A stretch of DNA of 34,840 nucleotides, taken from NCBI GenBank assembly GCA_002030015.1, contig LQBH01000014.1, forward strand, positions 1-34,840. The letters run 5' to 3'. The position numbers and the translations under genes are program-made. The DNA is from a delta proteobacterium MLS_D (GTDB lineage Bacteria; Desulfobacterota; Syntrophia; Syntrophales; UBA2210). Below, piece after piece: positions 34,750 to 34,840 of this stretch. Position 1 is the first letter of the stretch; every line of letters begins with the position of its first letter. A model generated the notes under the pieces. The model had not been told where the DNA came from. It saw only the letters and a program-made list of their open reading frames with translations, and made no database searches.

Positions 34750-34840
34750 ATGAAACGGACAATACAGACAATGATCATGACGGTGTTTGCGGTACTGGTC
34801 ACCAGTTCCTTCGCCTACGCCGAGTACATGGCGACCACGG
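34750..34840 (+). CDS. Start of a secreted protein, 3' truncated
   Basis: ATG 34750 follows AGGAGGG with 6-7 bases of spacing. The 30 visible residues are a classic signal peptide: KRT basic start, a hydrophobic core (MIMTVFAVLVTSSFA), and a probable signal peptidase I site after AYA, followed by EYMATT. The rest lies outside the window, so the product is unknown. A sigma-54-like element lies upstream and no gene intervenes. Confidence 0.75.
   Translation, partial: MKRTIQTMIMTVFAVLVTSSFAYAEYMATT

Overview
The window reads as a stretch of chromosome from an anaerobic, Gram-negative, moderately GC-rich bacterium. It is most likely a Desulfobacterota (deltaproteobacterial) lineage of the syntrophic or sulfate-reducing kind. 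Gram-negative signs are LolA, a SurA-like periplasmic isomerase, RodZ and TatA. Anaerobic signs are an aldehyde:ferredoxin oxidoreductase (AOR), a ferredoxin:thioredoxin-reductase-like protein and a PflX-type radical SAM protein. The species assignment is inference. No rRNA, tRNA, CRISPR array, IS element or phage gene was found.

Layout. 1-8 kb: end of a SurA-like isomerase gene and uvrA; then, convergently, proA-nadD; then a divergent patatin / radical SAM / DUF2905 operon. 8-11.6 kb, minus strand: ilvE-lolA and the ComM-type ATPase. 11.7-14.1 kb, plus strand: murI, moaC, a PH-like membrane protein and a small Fis-type protein. 14.1-15.5 kb, minus strand: a suhB-glutaredoxin-FTR operon. 15.7-17.5 kb: rodZ and tatA, facing ssb. 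17.5-18.1 kb: a 600-base non-coding island with short repeats. 18.1-23.2 kb: uppP-ftsK-rimO and a universal stress protein (USP). 23.2-26.5 kb, minus strand: a second USP gene followed by one long gene that fuses a complete AOR to a complete iron-type alcohol dehydrogenase. 26.9-29.9 kb, plus strand: an SRAP protein, a polyprenyl diphosphate synthase, a gamma-carbonic-anhydrase-like protein and an O6-alkylguanine methyltransferase. 29.9-32.9 kb, minus strand: rplU-rpmA-obgE-proB behind a near-consensus sigma-70 promoter. The end holds a DUF456 membrane protein, a cyclase-family hydrolase, a likely small RNA and the start of a secreted protein.

Most genes are housekeeping: cell wall and division (murI, uppP, ftsK, rodZ), repair (uvrA, ssb, SRAP, methyltransferase), proline and branched-chain amino acid synthesis, ribosome and export. 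The outstanding item is the 950-residue AOR-alcohol dehydrogenase fusion. It has all four predicted cluster cysteines and all four metal ligands, so it could convert acid, aldehyde and alcohol on one polypeptide and join the ferredoxin and NAD(P)H pools. It is co-directional with one USP gene and convergent with another. MoaC, also in the window, makes the first intermediate of the pterin cofactor that the AOR half needs.

Several promoters could be read by eye as -35/-10 pairs with 16-18 base spacing. In two cases (comM, moaC) they decide the start codon. No computation was run; all positions and matches were read by hand.
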